From Polytrichum commune (Eukaryota; Streptophyta; Polytrichopsida; Polytrichales; Polytrichaceae), in contig OX485804.1 in assembly GCA_950295325.1 (NCBI GenBank), forward strand, positions 52,626,429 through 52,690,428: a stretch of 64,000 nucleotides of DNA. Direction: 5' to 3'. Below, in pieces: positions 12,328 to 23,936 of this stretch (its first letter is position 1; each line of letters begins with the position of its first letter). Under the pieces are notes generated by a model, which worked only from the letters and a program-made list of their open reading frames with translations, had not been told where the DNA came from and ran no database searches. The translations under genes and the position numbers were made by a program.

Positions 12328-12683
12328 GAGGCCACATGCATTCGAAAACGTTGGTTTCAAAAACGGAGTTTGGTGAGTCAAGGTAAAAGAATTTCGGCTT
12401 TTCACATGTGCCTAACTTCAAGGAGCTTGGTTTCAAGGCCGGTCCCTCTTTTATTGGGTATGAACGTATGTTTTCAACTCCGATCCAAGACGGCGGTTTT
12501 GCAATGTTGAAAACCTCCGTTTCCGATCGGAGTTGCAAACCTACGGTTTTCACCCCCAAAAAGGAGGGATCAACCTTGAAACCAAGCTCCTCAAAGTTAG
12601 ACACATGTGAAGGCCGGAATTCTTTTACCTTGGCTTACCAAACTCCGTTTTTAAAAACCGGCATTTTCGAACGTGTGTGGCCT
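12328..12683. repeat. Long near-palindromic inverted repeat (~175-bp arms)
   Basis: The left arm, about 12328-12500, is the reverse complement of the right arm, about 12510-12683. By eye they agree at roughly 80% of positions. Matching blocks include gaggccac / gtggcctc at the outer ends, aacggagtttggt / accaaactccgtt, gtaaaagaatt / aattcttttac, cacatgtg, aggagcttggtttcaagg and its complement, and gcggtttt / aaaacctcc at the tip. The loop is only a few bases around 12505. The overlapping open frames on both strands (12278-12604 minus and 12408-12788 plus) encode each other's relatives because of the palindrome. It could be a fold-back or MITE element, or an inverted duplication able to form a hairpin RNA. 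Confidence 0.85.
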
Positions 12684-12699
12684 CCCCTTCAAAAAATTT

Positions 12700-12756
12700 C
12701 TAGGTTAACATTCTTGTCTGTACATTCTTGTTGTACATTCTTGTCTGTACAACACC
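12700..12756. repeat. Short tandem repeat of acattcttgtctgt
   Basis: Three nearly identical units built on acattcttgt and tgtac stand in tandem just outside the right arm of the inverted repeat at 12328-12683. Confidence 0.6.
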
Positions 12757-12967
12757 AGCATCACATCACAATCCATGGCATTGATTAATGGATTCTTTAT
12801 AATTCTTTGAATGATCACACACATGTATGTTAAGCTACAGGATGTGTGAACAAGGTTCCGCTCCTTGAAGGGGAAAAGAAAGAATGGTGGAGTATTTTCG
12901 GCATTGAAAGCTATTTGAATTTTGGATCATATCTATGAAAAGAAATCCCCTCTAGTGTACTCAAACT

Positions 12968-12990
12968 GAGAGAGAGAGAGAGAGAGAGAT
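12968..12990. repeat. (GA)n microsatellite
   Basis: About eleven GA units open a locally GC-richer block (about 13.0-14.6 kb) that precedes and includes the first exon of the aspartic protease gene. GA/CT tracts are common close to plant transcription starts, so this may mark the upstream edge of the promoter region. Confidence 0.6.
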
Positions 12991-14289
12991 TGCATGTGAA
13001 TGGTGGGTCTCCAAAACAGCACCACGGAATCGACGCCGGCAGGACGGGACGGCTCGGCAGAAGAGCAGCAGGGGAGTAGGGGGAGCCGAGGAACACAACA
13101 AAACAAGAGAAAGAGAAGGTAGGAACGTGGAAAGTGCTGGGAATTTAGAAACAGGGTGGCACGCAGAAAGAAGCCTCCTGAGTAGTAGTAGGGAAAGCGG
13201 AAGGAAATGAGCGTTAGGAGGCTTGAGCTGATGGTTGTTGGTGGAGGACGCAGACATAAGGGTTAAAAAGCAGGGTAAGGAAAGGAAAAGGAAGGGAAGG
13301 AATGTAAATCAGTGAGCCTTTGAAAAGGATGTGTGAACCATAAAAGCATAAAGCTGGGGTGGACTGAGGTGGGATCCATCGTGTACCTACTACCATCATC
13401 GTGTAATTGACGAGATTCCTGGAGGATGCGATCAGATGCGGTGGCTATGTTTGTAGCCTTGGAGAAGTAAGCGGGTAGTAGAAGAAAAACTTTGAGGAAG
13501 AGGAAAGAAGGAGGAGATGATAACAGTGATGAGATGGTGGCGGTGGATAAGTTTGAAGTAAACATTGCTCCTGAAATTGAAGAATCACAGTCATCATAAT
13601 CATCATCGTTCATCTGAGCTTGGGTTGGCTTGGGTTGAGTATTGACCTTTTTCCTTAAAATGATGGTGCTGTGAGGTTGCGCCGCCTGCGAAGCTGCCAC
13701 ACGTGGACACATACGATAACAAGGTTGATGATCTGTTGCTGCTTGCCGCGTTGGCAACTCAGCTGAAACCTAGATGCTGCTTGCTTCCTTGATTGATTAA
13801 AAGTTTCCTGCCACCCACCTCACCTCGATTGGAGCGATTCCGAGTCCCTCGCTTCCCTCAGCAGCTGCTGCTACATTTTCGGTCATTGTGTGGGTGTGGT
13901 GTGGGTTGGCTTCCACTCCCTTCCCTCCCGAGGCTTTGTAGATCTGCCTGCACCGATACGAACCACACAGAGATCTGCGTTGATTCCAGCCGACCTCTAT
14001 TGTTGTGCTAGGATCCCAACAAAGTGGGTTAAGTTAGGATTCTCCATCGCAGGTCGGAAACAGGGAGAAAGCTAGAGGAAAGAAAGAAAAACCTGCATAT
14101 TGTTGGTTAGAATTCATCATCATCACAGGTTGGTGGAAACAGGGGGAGAGGTAAGGTTAGGGGAAAGTGAGAAAGAAACAAAACCTGTTAGTGGTGTCAA
14201 GGATGTGGGTGTTGTGATATTGGATTGGATTGGATTGGTGTGGGAGGGGCGGGGAGGTGGGGATCTGAGTTAGTTTGGTGGCGAGCTAA

Positions 14290-17200
14290 ATGGGGAACTC
14301 ACGGAAGGAGGGGCGATGGAGGCAAAGGGAGGAATGTAATAGTAGTAGGTGGGGGGTTAAGGTTAGGTGGTGCCAGGGGTTTGGGCTGCTGGTGCTGGTA
14401 GTGGTAGTGGTGGCGTTGGAATGTGCGATGAGCGTAGGGGCACAGCATTTGGAGCTGGTACATGGCTATGTGCATTTGGAAGGCTCCCCTGCGAAGCGCG
14501 GGGAGAAGGGTGTGACGCCCGCGTATTATGAGACGCTCATAGCTCACGATCGGAGGAGAGTGGGCAGGCGCCTTGCAGATGTTGTCAGGTTCCCGCTCAC
14601 CGGTGATGATGACCCTTTTACTACAGGGTACGCGACCTTTCCTCTCTCTCTCTCCCTCTCTCCCTCCCTGTCTCTTCTCAACTTTGCGCACAATTGTTAC
14701 AGAGGTAGTTATTTCATCTATTGTGACTGAATGGTGGTTGCGACACATTTATGTATGTATGTATGGACCGGAACTGCAGAGGGATCTCTCTCTCTCTCTC
14801 GCTCTCGCTCTCGCTGATACCACAGAGACCAATGTTGGGGTCTTTGGCTCTGATACCACAGAGACCTTTGTTGGGGTCTTTGGCTCTGATACCACAGAGA
14901 CCAATGTTGGGGTCTTTGGCTTTTACGCGCTCGCGCCAAAATGGGATCCTCAAGTTTGCGCACAATTGTCACAGAAACAGTCATTTGGTCTATGGTGGCT
15001 GAATGGCGGCTGCGATGTATGTATGGACCGAATCTGCACATTAATCATGCTGATCACATCTCTCTTATTTCCATTTTATTTTCTCCACATAATTGGGTTG
15101 TGCGAACTGCACACGAGTCCCTCTCTTCTTTTCGGCGCGGGGGCTCTCGCCACGGGCATTGGTGTTTTTGAATGGCAGTTGAGGATTTTTACGGAGACCA
15201 ATGTTGGGGTCTGGGGTCTTTGTGCGCGCGTGCCACAATGGAATCCTCAAATTTGCGCATAATTGTTACAGAAACGGTCATCTGGTCTATGAATGGCTGA
15301 ATGGTGGCTGCGACGTATGTGCATGTATGTGTGTATGGACCGAAACTGCACATGAATCATGTTCATCACAGGTCGTATTTTAGGTTCTCCACATAATTGA
15401 GTTGTGCGAGGATCAGCAGTGAAGAGAAGCTTAATTCTTGAAACCAGCCTCGTTACATTTGAGGCTCGTTACATTCCATTTTCTTGCTTTCGCCGCTACA
15501 ATTCGGAGGAACGTGGCTTTTTGGCAGTTGTTCCATATCGTTTCGATATGTCCTCGCTGGTGAATCAATCCTGGACAAGGGTTACCTGGGGATTTTACTT
15601 GCAATTCAGCGGGACTCCTGATGTGCGAAGCCTTTACTATAGCAATGCAGTCTGGGCAGAAACGGACCAATTTTGGGATTTGAAGGGAGGGGTTTAGGTG
15701 AATGTGACCTAACTGATCAAACTCGGAATTAATTGGCGGTCCTGATGTTTTCAGGTTGTACTATACACAAATTTCCCTGGGCACACCTCCGCGTACATAC
15801 TACGTACAGGTAGATACAGGCAGCGATGTTTTGTGGGTGAATTGCGCCCCTTGCTCCAGCTGCCCAACTACAAGTACTTTGAATGTAAGTTAATTTCTCT
15901 CTTTCAACTCTTTGACGTCACTTGGAGAGTCACTTTACATGTCACTTTGCACCAGGCAGTTCTCAGGTCTTCTTGGGCGGCCGCCTGTTGGAGGCCAAGT
16001 TGTCTAAATTTACACCCAATTGTAGGCTGTGTATATGTTTTGCTACTGGATTGATGATGTTGAGGGATTATTTTGCAGCTGTTGTGCGAAATTAAGCACG
16101 CAACAGTACTGTAACTGCATAGGTTTTAACATCAAGGATACCTTGAATGCCATATGGCCAATTATGAACATCAGGTTACAAGTTTGAGTCTCTTTTCAAA
16201 AGCAGCATTCTGTACGTTAGGAGCATTCACTAGTCGTGCTCCTGTGCAGGTTGATTGGAACTGAGAAACTGAGAACTTCTTCTGGCGGTGTTGTGCAGAT
16301 TAAATTAACACTTTACGACCCATCAAAATCTTCAACAGATAAGTCACTAAGTTGTACTGCTCCAGAATGTACTACAGCCTCAAATGCGCAAGGGTCTAAT
16401 CCAGTTTGTGACTCAAACTCGCTTTGCACATATTCGACCCTCTATGGTGATGGTAGCAGCACCAATGGGTATTACATCAGTGATGTTTTTACTTACAATA
16501 CAGTTGGCGTTGGAAATGCCACAAACACAACTGGCTCCGCCACTGTTTATTTTGGGTGAGATTCTGAGTACCGCACAAGAATCTCAGTTTTGCTATGATG
16601 TTTTATGTCAACAAGTGGATGTGTCATGAACATGTTGTGCAAATAGAGTTATCCTCTAATTCAACATGAATAGTGGTTGGGAAATTGGTTGCTTTGCACA
16701 CAAGACCTTCCATGTTCACAAGTCTTTGGTGCATGCTTGGAGGTAGTGTGGAGGTTTGAATGAAGAACATTCTAGATCGGTTCATCGGGTGTCGAACTCA
16801 TTTTAGCATGCCAAGAGGTGCTAAAATGACTTTGGCCTTTAATGAGCCGAAATAGGTTGCTATTCATTCTAATGCAATCATTGCCTTCAAGCATGAACCA
16901 CAACTGGAAAGAAATTATTGATTTTGTGTGCAAAACAACCCATGGAAAATTATAGGGGACCAACTTGTGATGAAAAGTCTCTTTGAGTTAAAGGATAGCT
17001 CTAATGTGTTATGCAAGGTTGGACTCATTAAAATATCCGTAGCGGTTGTTACACATGTCTTAAATGTGGTGCTTGGAATGGGATGACAGGTGTGGAAATA
17101 ATCAAACAGGGGGTTTGACACGCTCATCTCGTGCAGTTGATGGTCTTATTGGCTTTGGTCAAAAAGCTATTTCTGTACCAAGCCAGTTAGCTAGTCAAAA

Positions 17201-20200
17201 GAAAGTGGGGAATGTATTTGCCCACTGTTTACAAGGGGACAATCAAGGAGCTGGTACTCTTGTGATTGGAAATATTCTGGAGGATAACTTAACATACACC
17301 GATCAAGTCGCGAATCAGTAAGCTCCTACTCCTTATCTCCATCAAAATAAGTGGAGCATCAGTCCTGCTTTGCCAGTCAGTAACTACACTAAACATCTGA
17401 TTTAGTGTGGCATTAAATCGGTGTGCCATGTTAATTGGACTGGTCTTTGTGACAATTGTCATGTGCTACCAAGTGTCATGTGTCACGCTCTCTAGTTGCC
17501 ACCTAGGAATTGCAAGGCAATTAATGTGTGTTGATATGAATAGTGTGGGTCACACTAATTCAGATGTTGGGATAAAGTAAGTGGGCCTGATTTGGTTACT
17601 CATCTTAAATGGAAACCTGCATTTGAGTGGTGTGTGGTTAGGTGTGGATCTAAGAATGGACACCAAAAGACGTGTGTTTAAAAGAGATTGGACTACATGC
17701 TCAATAATTGTTAACCACTTGAGGTAGACAATATATTTGGGGGGACTTATACACGATCATTCAATGAGAAAGAGAATCTTCATGTTGATAATGAATAAAA
17801 TATTCTTATGAGCTCCAAAAACTATGAGGAAAATGGCTATGGGCACGATTTGGATTTGCTTGCTAATCATCTTGCACTATTGCAATTTCCATACCCTATG
17901 AGAAGTGGGTGCAGAGCTAAAAGTATCGCTTCAAGACCTGCTTACCCTAGTCTGTTTTAAAGTCACGGCACTTATCCTTGCTAATAGACCGAGGGTGGGT
18001 ACAGAGTTGTTTCTGGCTATTAATTGGACTGATCTATGGTGGGTATGCAGGGCACACTACAATGTTCAAATGCTCAACATTGCAGTGAATGGTGTAAATG
18101 TAACCACACCATCGGCATTTGAAATCACCTCCTCAGGTGGTGGAGTGATATTTGACAGTGGGACGACACTCTCATATTTGACACAGCCTGCTTATGCAAA
18201 ATTCCTAACTGCTGTATGTATCTATCCCTGCAGATGCCTCTGTTGACAGTTACTGTGGTTCCTTGTGAATATTTTTACTTCTCTGAGATATTCAATCTTT
18301 CAATTTTTACTTTGATTTGAATGAACTTGAAGCTGTGACCTATACAGTAGAGTACTATTTTCTGCATGATATCCACTTGGAGCGATGTTATGATGTGAAT
18401 GTTATATGTCGCAAGTTGATATCTTTGGTATGGGCCTTATTGTATATTGGCACCCATCATGGCAGCCGTCATTTGGTTTTATTTCTTAGAAATGAAAACA
18501 GTTGACAGGGAGAAGTTGAAGTCGTTGACATAATTGTAATGGTATTGTGGTACTGTGGCAGGTGGAAAGTGGTGCACCTGTTCAAATGACACCCGTTCCT
18601 GATTCTACAGGAAGTACCCAAGATTGTTTCATAACTAACAGGTGTGTTTGAAGTGTTCTGATTCTTGATGTAGTGATCTACCTTCTTGAGTCTTGTGTAT
18701 CATGGTGACATATTTAGTGAGTGAATCAAGGCTAATGGGATAGAGATTTCACCTAAATAGGAATCACACTGACAAGTTTCAGAAAGATTGGAAATTCCGT
18801 GTATAGTTTTAAAGATTATCATTGAGCACTATCTCCTTACTTACAAATACATCTTTTGCTTTGTGAAAGTTTGATAGGTAAAGCTTTTATGTGTGGTTGC
18901 TGGTTGATTGCATTTGATAATGCATTTGATATGATGGATTTTTGCAGTCTATCAGGTTTCCCCTCTGTTACCCTCTACTTTTCTGGTGGAGCAGAAATGG
19001 CTCTAGGCCCCAATACCTATCTCTTCAAAGAGACTCTTACAGTATGTTCTCAGTTCCCATCGCATGTTTTACAAATAGAGTTTCGCTTGTGTAGTTATCA
19101 TAGGGGTTGTGGGAGCTATGATATCCTCAGGTTTCCCACTTTCAAATGAATCGATGATGCAGTAAGCACTTGGTTTCAAAGAAGCTGTGTTTGTACTTCA
19201 TGTTTCTGCAACATAAAATGGCTACCGTTGCATGTTCTGATGTATACATTTTGCTTGCAGAATAATGTTATTGCTTACTGTATGGGATGGCTTGAAAGTA
19301 CCAGCCAACCTGGGTATCAGGCTTTCTCCATATTCGGAGGTACTTACTTCCCCTTTGTTGTGTGGTTCTTGGACTGATAAAGGTTATAAGTATCCTGGCG
19401 CAAGTTGATAGTTGGCAACTGCGTGCATGATTGAATAAGACATTTTAAGTGTAGTCTGTTTACTTGCATTGGTTGGTTGTTTGCAGACAATGTGCTGAAA
19501 GACCAGCTGGTTGTCTATGATAATAATTCACCAGCAAGAATTGGGTGGAAACCGTTTGACTGTAAGTAGTTCCTTCCTTGCATGACCAATCCAGAAGCGC
19601 ACCTAAATCCGTCTCATAACTCAAAAGCTCTACACCATTTATGGTACTTGATGTCACTTACTATTGGGAATTATGCAGTGATATATCTATTTATTGAGAA
19701 TATAATATTTTACCAAGAAAAGTCATTTATGCTCTATAATGTCTGAACAACCTATTCAAACTTTGCCAGCAAAAATTGAACTCCTGATTAAGAAGTTATT
19801 GCATTGCATGATTCCAAATAGTAAGTGATGCTAAATATCATAAATGGTGTAGAATGCCTGTATTTACCAAACTGACCATCAGTAAAGTACCACATTATAC
19901 ACCTTGGAAAGATACTATGTCTGACCTCACAAGTTTTGACTGGGAATACAACAGAACTTGACGATGAAAAATCTGCAGTAGCAAATCACAAAAGTTCATG
20001 GCAAAATGGTTTACTTAAAAAATGATGTGGACACTTTTACAAAGATATGAGTGCATCTGTCATGAAGATCATCAATTTTGGAGGAGTTACTTGGAGAGGG
20101 GCAACTTCAACCTTGTCACTTAGTATAATCATTGGGTTTTCTTCATTCCTGTGTATACAGACCTAGAAAATTGTTCATGATTAGCAACACAGAAACGGCG

Positions 20201-20617
20201 AGAGGGAATTATTGCACAAGAGTACCTCTCAACATAAGACCCCCTAAATAGTATGCAGTCTGGGGACACTTGTTTTTCAAATATTTGACTGGAATTAGCC
20301 ACAAACCTGATGGGGGTCAAGTTTTATGTTGGATGGATGAGAGGTACACTTTAATGGGACAATTCCCTCTTGGGCAAGGAAATGGTCGATGTTGAAACTT
20401 CTTTTTGTGGTAAATGACATGGTGGCATCTTGGAATTGACACAGGTACAAAAGCCATTTCAGTGAACAGCGCGTCCAACAGCCCTGGTGTAGATGTGCTC
20501 CCGGGTCCTTCGGGATCAGGTTCTTCGGGATCAGTCTCCAATGCATTCTCCAGGATAAACAGTGCCTTCCTGCTTCTGTGCTCTGTTGCATTAGCAGTCT
20601 GTTTTGGGATGCCATAA
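14290..20617 (+). CDS. GPI-anchored-type aspartic protease (A1 family), 10 exons
   Basis: Pepsin-like plant aspartic protease of the aspartic proteinase-like protein 2 / A36-A39 group, expected at the cell surface or in the wall. Coding exons by my model: 14290-14627, 15755-15884, 16299-16555, 17090-17317, 18051-18213, 18562-18641, 18948-19041, 19261-19339, 19487-19561 and 20445-20617. They sum to 1617 nt (538 aa plus stop), every junction is GT-AG and the frame is kept throughout. Seen in the protein: a basic N-terminus then a hydrophobic signal segment (about residues 30-51), a propeptide, first catalytic motif VDTGSDVLWV (Asp133), Cys-rich N-lobe with the flap YGDGSS, VDGLIGFG, second catalytic motif FDSGTTLSYL (Asp353), and GYQAFSIFGD near the C-lobe end. 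After the protease domain comes a Ser/Gly/Pro linker and a C-terminal hydrophobic tail (FLLLCSVALAVCFGMP), the usual signal for GPI attachment. The first intron is 1.1 kb and full of tandem repeats; introns 4 and 9 hold dispersed repeat copies. The least certain junction is the start of exon 3. Confidence 0.92.
14640..14668 (+). repeat. CT-rich microsatellite at the start of intron 1
   Basis: An interrupted ctctct/ccctc tract lies just after the first donor of the aspartic protease gene. A second CT/CTCG tract stands at about 14787-14812. Confidence 0.6.
14678..15360 (+). repeat. Three ~270-295-bp tandem segments inside protease intron 1
   Basis: Segments opening with caactttgcgcacaattg (14678), tcaagtttgcgcacaattg (about 14951) and tcaaatttgcgcataattg (about 15246) each continue into cagaaacggtcat, a ctgaatggtggctgcga stretch and gtatgtatggaccg with aactgca. 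This makes three diverged copies of a unit 270-295 bp long, all in the same orientation and all within the first intron. Confidence 0.75.
14814..14921 (+). repeat. 36-bp minisatellite, three copies, in protease intron 1
   Basis: Exactly spaced units start at 14814, 14850 and 14886 with ctgataccacagagacc and continue through gttggggtctttgg. They differ by two or three bases. A partial relative (gagaccaatgttggggtctg) lies at about 15197. The minus strand reads through the array as a 12-residue repeat (RAKDPNIGLCGI), which I take as a by-product. Confidence 0.9.
17430..17890 (+). mobile_element. Composite dispersed repeat (families C and B) in protease intron 4
   Basis: The left half, 17430-17570, matches family C (core aatagtgtgggtcacacta). 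The right half, about 17636-17890, matches family B, with ggtgtggatctaagaatgg, taaaagagattggactacat and ttcttatgagctccaaaaac; a close copy in the same orientation is at 47750-47960. Both are absent from the protease coding sequence and sit wholly inside the intron between 17317 and 18051, so they look like insertions tolerated in the intron. Confidence 0.65.
20308..20372 (+). repeat. Dispersed repeat piece in protease intron 9
   Basis: Contains atgttggatggatgagaggt, also found at about 38800-38819, with similar flanks on both sides (gggggtcaa before, attccctct after). Confidence 0.6.
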
Positions 20618-23600
20618 CAGACGCGTGCAAGTGTGGGAAGAAGCAGTGCGCGTGTCAGCAGCAGGATCACCAATTACGAAACAGCCTACAGATTCAGTGT
20701 CCTTTTGAAGGAGGCTCAAAAAGTGAGCAATAAATTATGAGAGAAGCTGCTGTCCCTCTCTCAATCTGTCGCAATTGCACAAGATTGCATTCTGTAAGAT
20801 CAGGCAGAATCTCCTGGTTACATACTCTTGTACCATTCATTCTAACATAGGAAAGTTGCAAACACCCAGATGGTTTTATGCTCATTTTCTGGCTGTGGTG
20901 GAGGCTTTTGCCCATTGTCATGTGAACGCCTTTCCATGGTAGGGTTGGAATGCAGCGATCTTTATTGCTAACCTCCTGAAATTTACCCTAGTTTGTGTGG
21001 CCTCTCTTCTCCATTGTAGCTTTAGCTGCAGGAAGGAATTGGTAACGCAGGCCCCCAATCTTGTGTAATGGGGCTTCACCAGAGTGATTCGAAGTTTTAC
21101 TCTAGAAACTCATCATGTTGATTTCATGGATGTGTTGCAGTGGTCAGTAAGGTAGTCGCACCTATTCTCTGACACTGGCAAATTTGTGTTGGCCTTTTAA
21201 CAATTGTGCTGAAAATCAAATTGTGAGCATCAAATGTGATTTTCAACATGATGGCACAAGTGGGTGCAGGCTCCAACATGGGTAGAGCCATGAGTTATAA
21301 ATACATAAGGCATTATAAGCATGCCATTCTTGCTACAAAGTGGAACTCTTTCCACCTCACACGGAAGAATTTAGATGCCTTTCTCAACTTCTTGAAGTCT
21401 TTCCAATTTCATCACCATGCTTACATTAGTCTTTATCTCATCGAGGCCATTGCACTCTGGTACTCTAGGGGATTAGCTGGTTTGTCATATCTTGATGAAC
21501 TTTTGGCCCCATGAGCATTTTGGCTTCCCAGATTTCAAAACGAGATTCATTTACTTCATTTCATGATGTGGTTGTGTGGAGAATTTTTCAATCTATAATG
21601 TTAGGGGTTTGGAAATTTAATGCTATCCAATGAAATGAAATTGATTTTAAAGTTTGGGTAGCCGAAAGGCAGATGGGACTAAAAGTACATCAGGATGGTT
21701 TTGGGCCAGCTAATTCTTTATAGTGGTGAAGTGGAGATAGAGGCTAATGTCAACATTGATAATGGTTTGATACACTATCTCTAATGGGGATATGTAGGGG
21801 ACACTTGAACACACAGTGTGTGCCTCATTTTCAACTACACTGAAGAGTAAAAGTGACATAATCTATCATCTCTAGAGATAGGGATAGTTGACAACCGCCC
21901 AATTTCAATCACAAGTCTATGATTCAAGTGTAGTTTATGGTCTTCCCTTCTCTTTCAGTTTCAAGATTTACTAGCAAATCAATATCCATGCACATTAACC
22001 CTTAAATGTTTGAGAAGTCTAGATTGGAGCTCTCCATGCACAAATTAGCATATTTGAGCTACATACTTACAATATTATCTAATTATGTCAAAGGTGAAGT
22101 TCTTCAAGTACACTTTTCAAATCGGTTGAATATTTTAACTTAATTAAAGATTTAAATTCAAATACGCTCTTGGATGCCCTTGGATGCAAATACATATGTT
22201 GTATTGTGGTCACCCATGTCTAGCAAGAATATATGTTTTATTTCTCCTTAGAAGACAACATATGGAATAAGTTTCTTAAACCCATAAACATACAAACATA
22301 TGATTTACGGGCTTGATGAAACATGTATAAATTGTGTATCTGATTGTGTATATGGTCAAAGTTCCCATTCTAGGTGCTTTAACCTTATCCTCCACCAATG
22401 TAGGAGCCTAGGCTTGGTTACACAACTCAAACTAAATCGCACCTAACCTGACTCCTTACTGATGATGGGTCCATTTTTCAGGCTATGTACTTAAATTCAA
22501 GCAAACCAATTTCAGTATGTAACTTACACTTCAAGACATCTTACCTTTGCTGTGGACAATGAATACATCAAGACAGGTGCTTTAAAGTATAACATCCTGC
22601 CAATGGTTTTTCCTATGATAATAAGCCGGTATTTTTTTACATATATGATGTGACCATCTACCTATACATTTTTCATGGAAAAAGATTCCAATATGAGCAA
22701 GATTGAAAGTGACTACACCTGATCTCGTTTTATGCGCCCTTGTGTCTACAACCATAAATATAAGGTATCATAATTCGAACTACACTCTGAACCAAATACT
22801 TCACATGTGCAACATTTTCATGACAGGGTAGTACAAATCAACAACATTGAGGAACTCTTGTTCCTTGAAGCAATTCAAATGCATACACCGCTGAGTACTG
22901 CTTTCTCCTTTACTTCAGAAAAGTGGACAGCCCATTACATCTGGATTGGGGGCAAGATGAACACCTCACAAGTTCCTTCAATTCCAAATAGGAAAACTAC
23001 AATAAGAGCCTAGTACAAGATTTAGACTGCCAGTACAGATGATGCGAGTCACAAAGACAATGCCAAAGTGTTTTAACAGCACAAAAAAACATTACACCAA
23101 CATTATCGTGAAGCCCAAAATCCTTCCAATGCAATGATTTTGCTCCGGGAAAAGGTCTTATTGTGCTATGAAAACTTCTGGTGTCTCACAATTGAGATGG
23201 TCCAGCTCTATACATAACCAAAACAAGAGTGAAACTTTAATAGTGCACATCACTTCACAGAAACACAAAGTGTGCACAATTGAAGCAGTTATACCCTAAA
23301 GGGAATACACCTAGCTTCTAGCAGCTAATAAAAAATGGTATGTGAATAGAATATTACAAGTTCTGAGCTCCGTAGATTACAGCATCAAAATTAGCCCCTT
23401 TGACAGTTGTTGTCCCGCCTTTCTGGAGTTAGCGTTGATGACGAAAATATGACCAGGATGTCATCATACAACTATGCTAAAACAGCTTCTTTACAGCTCC
23501 TGATGAATGGTCCTACTTACAATTTAATGAAATGTCTTCCTGATGCCAGCTGTGCTATGCCTGTTACCCCATGCCATGCCTCTTATAGCCCACTGCTCCC

Positions 23601-23936
23601 ATGTCTTCACGATGACCATGCCAACCAACTTCAGCAGGCCTATATCCATAACCATGGTCCACCCCATGAAGACCATTGCTTGGTGCCTGGCAATACCAAC
23701 TGGCAACATATTTTGCATACCTGTGAATTATCCACCGCATCTTACAAAATTGGTCAATTGCCCCTAACAAGCATAAAAACCGCGACACTTCATAAGTAAA
23801 TCTAAATTACATGTTTCAGTAGAGTCTAGATCTTAGAGAATGATGGATTGATGAACAGATTGTCCAATGTAAAAATTGCTTTAGTTTCTCCTTTCTACCA
23901 GTGTGAAGTTCCTGTAGTCAATGAGATAGATAGCAC
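20618..23936. other. Intergenic region between two convergent genes
   Basis: The protease gene (plus) and the YTH gene (minus) point at each other here, so both 3' untranslated regions must lie in this stretch. No further gene is supported. About 21990-22370 is a dispersed repeat (family D) with a copy at about 47025-47415, sharing cccttggatgcaaatacat followed by atgttgtatt. Frames between 23407 and 23799 overlap on both strands and look like chance frames in the probable 3' UTR of the YTH gene. Confidence 0.5.
21990..22370 (+). repeat. Dispersed repeat family D, copy 1
   Basis: Colinear, same-orientation similarity to about 47025-47415: ttaacccttaaatg-like start, gagctacatactt-like block, cccttggatgcaaatacat core, agaagacaa block and ataaattgtgta end. 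Divergence is substantial but the order of blocks is kept over about 380 bp. Confidence 0.65.

Noticed and set aside
12278..12788. Overlapping 108- and 126-residue frames on opposite strands
   Set aside because: They are two readings of the same inverted repeat and resemble each other only because the arms are reverse complements.
13263..13757. 164-residue minus-strand frame upstream of the protease gene
   Set aside because: It has no ATG at its start (only TTG), is low in recognisable motifs, overlaps other long frames in the same GC-richer block and has no flanking splice signals; most likely chance.
14299..14748. 149-residue minus-strand frame across protease exon 1
   Set aside because: Antisense shadow of the exon and the following CT tract.
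20295..20673. Minus-strand frames of 111 and 118 residues over the last protease exon
   Set aside because: Antisense to the real final exon, which carries the Cys codon completing the domain and the GPI-type tail.
23407..23799. 130-residue plus-strand frame downstream of the YTH stop codon
   Set aside because: Frames are open on both strands in the same place, composition is not distinctive and position fits the YTH 3' UTR.
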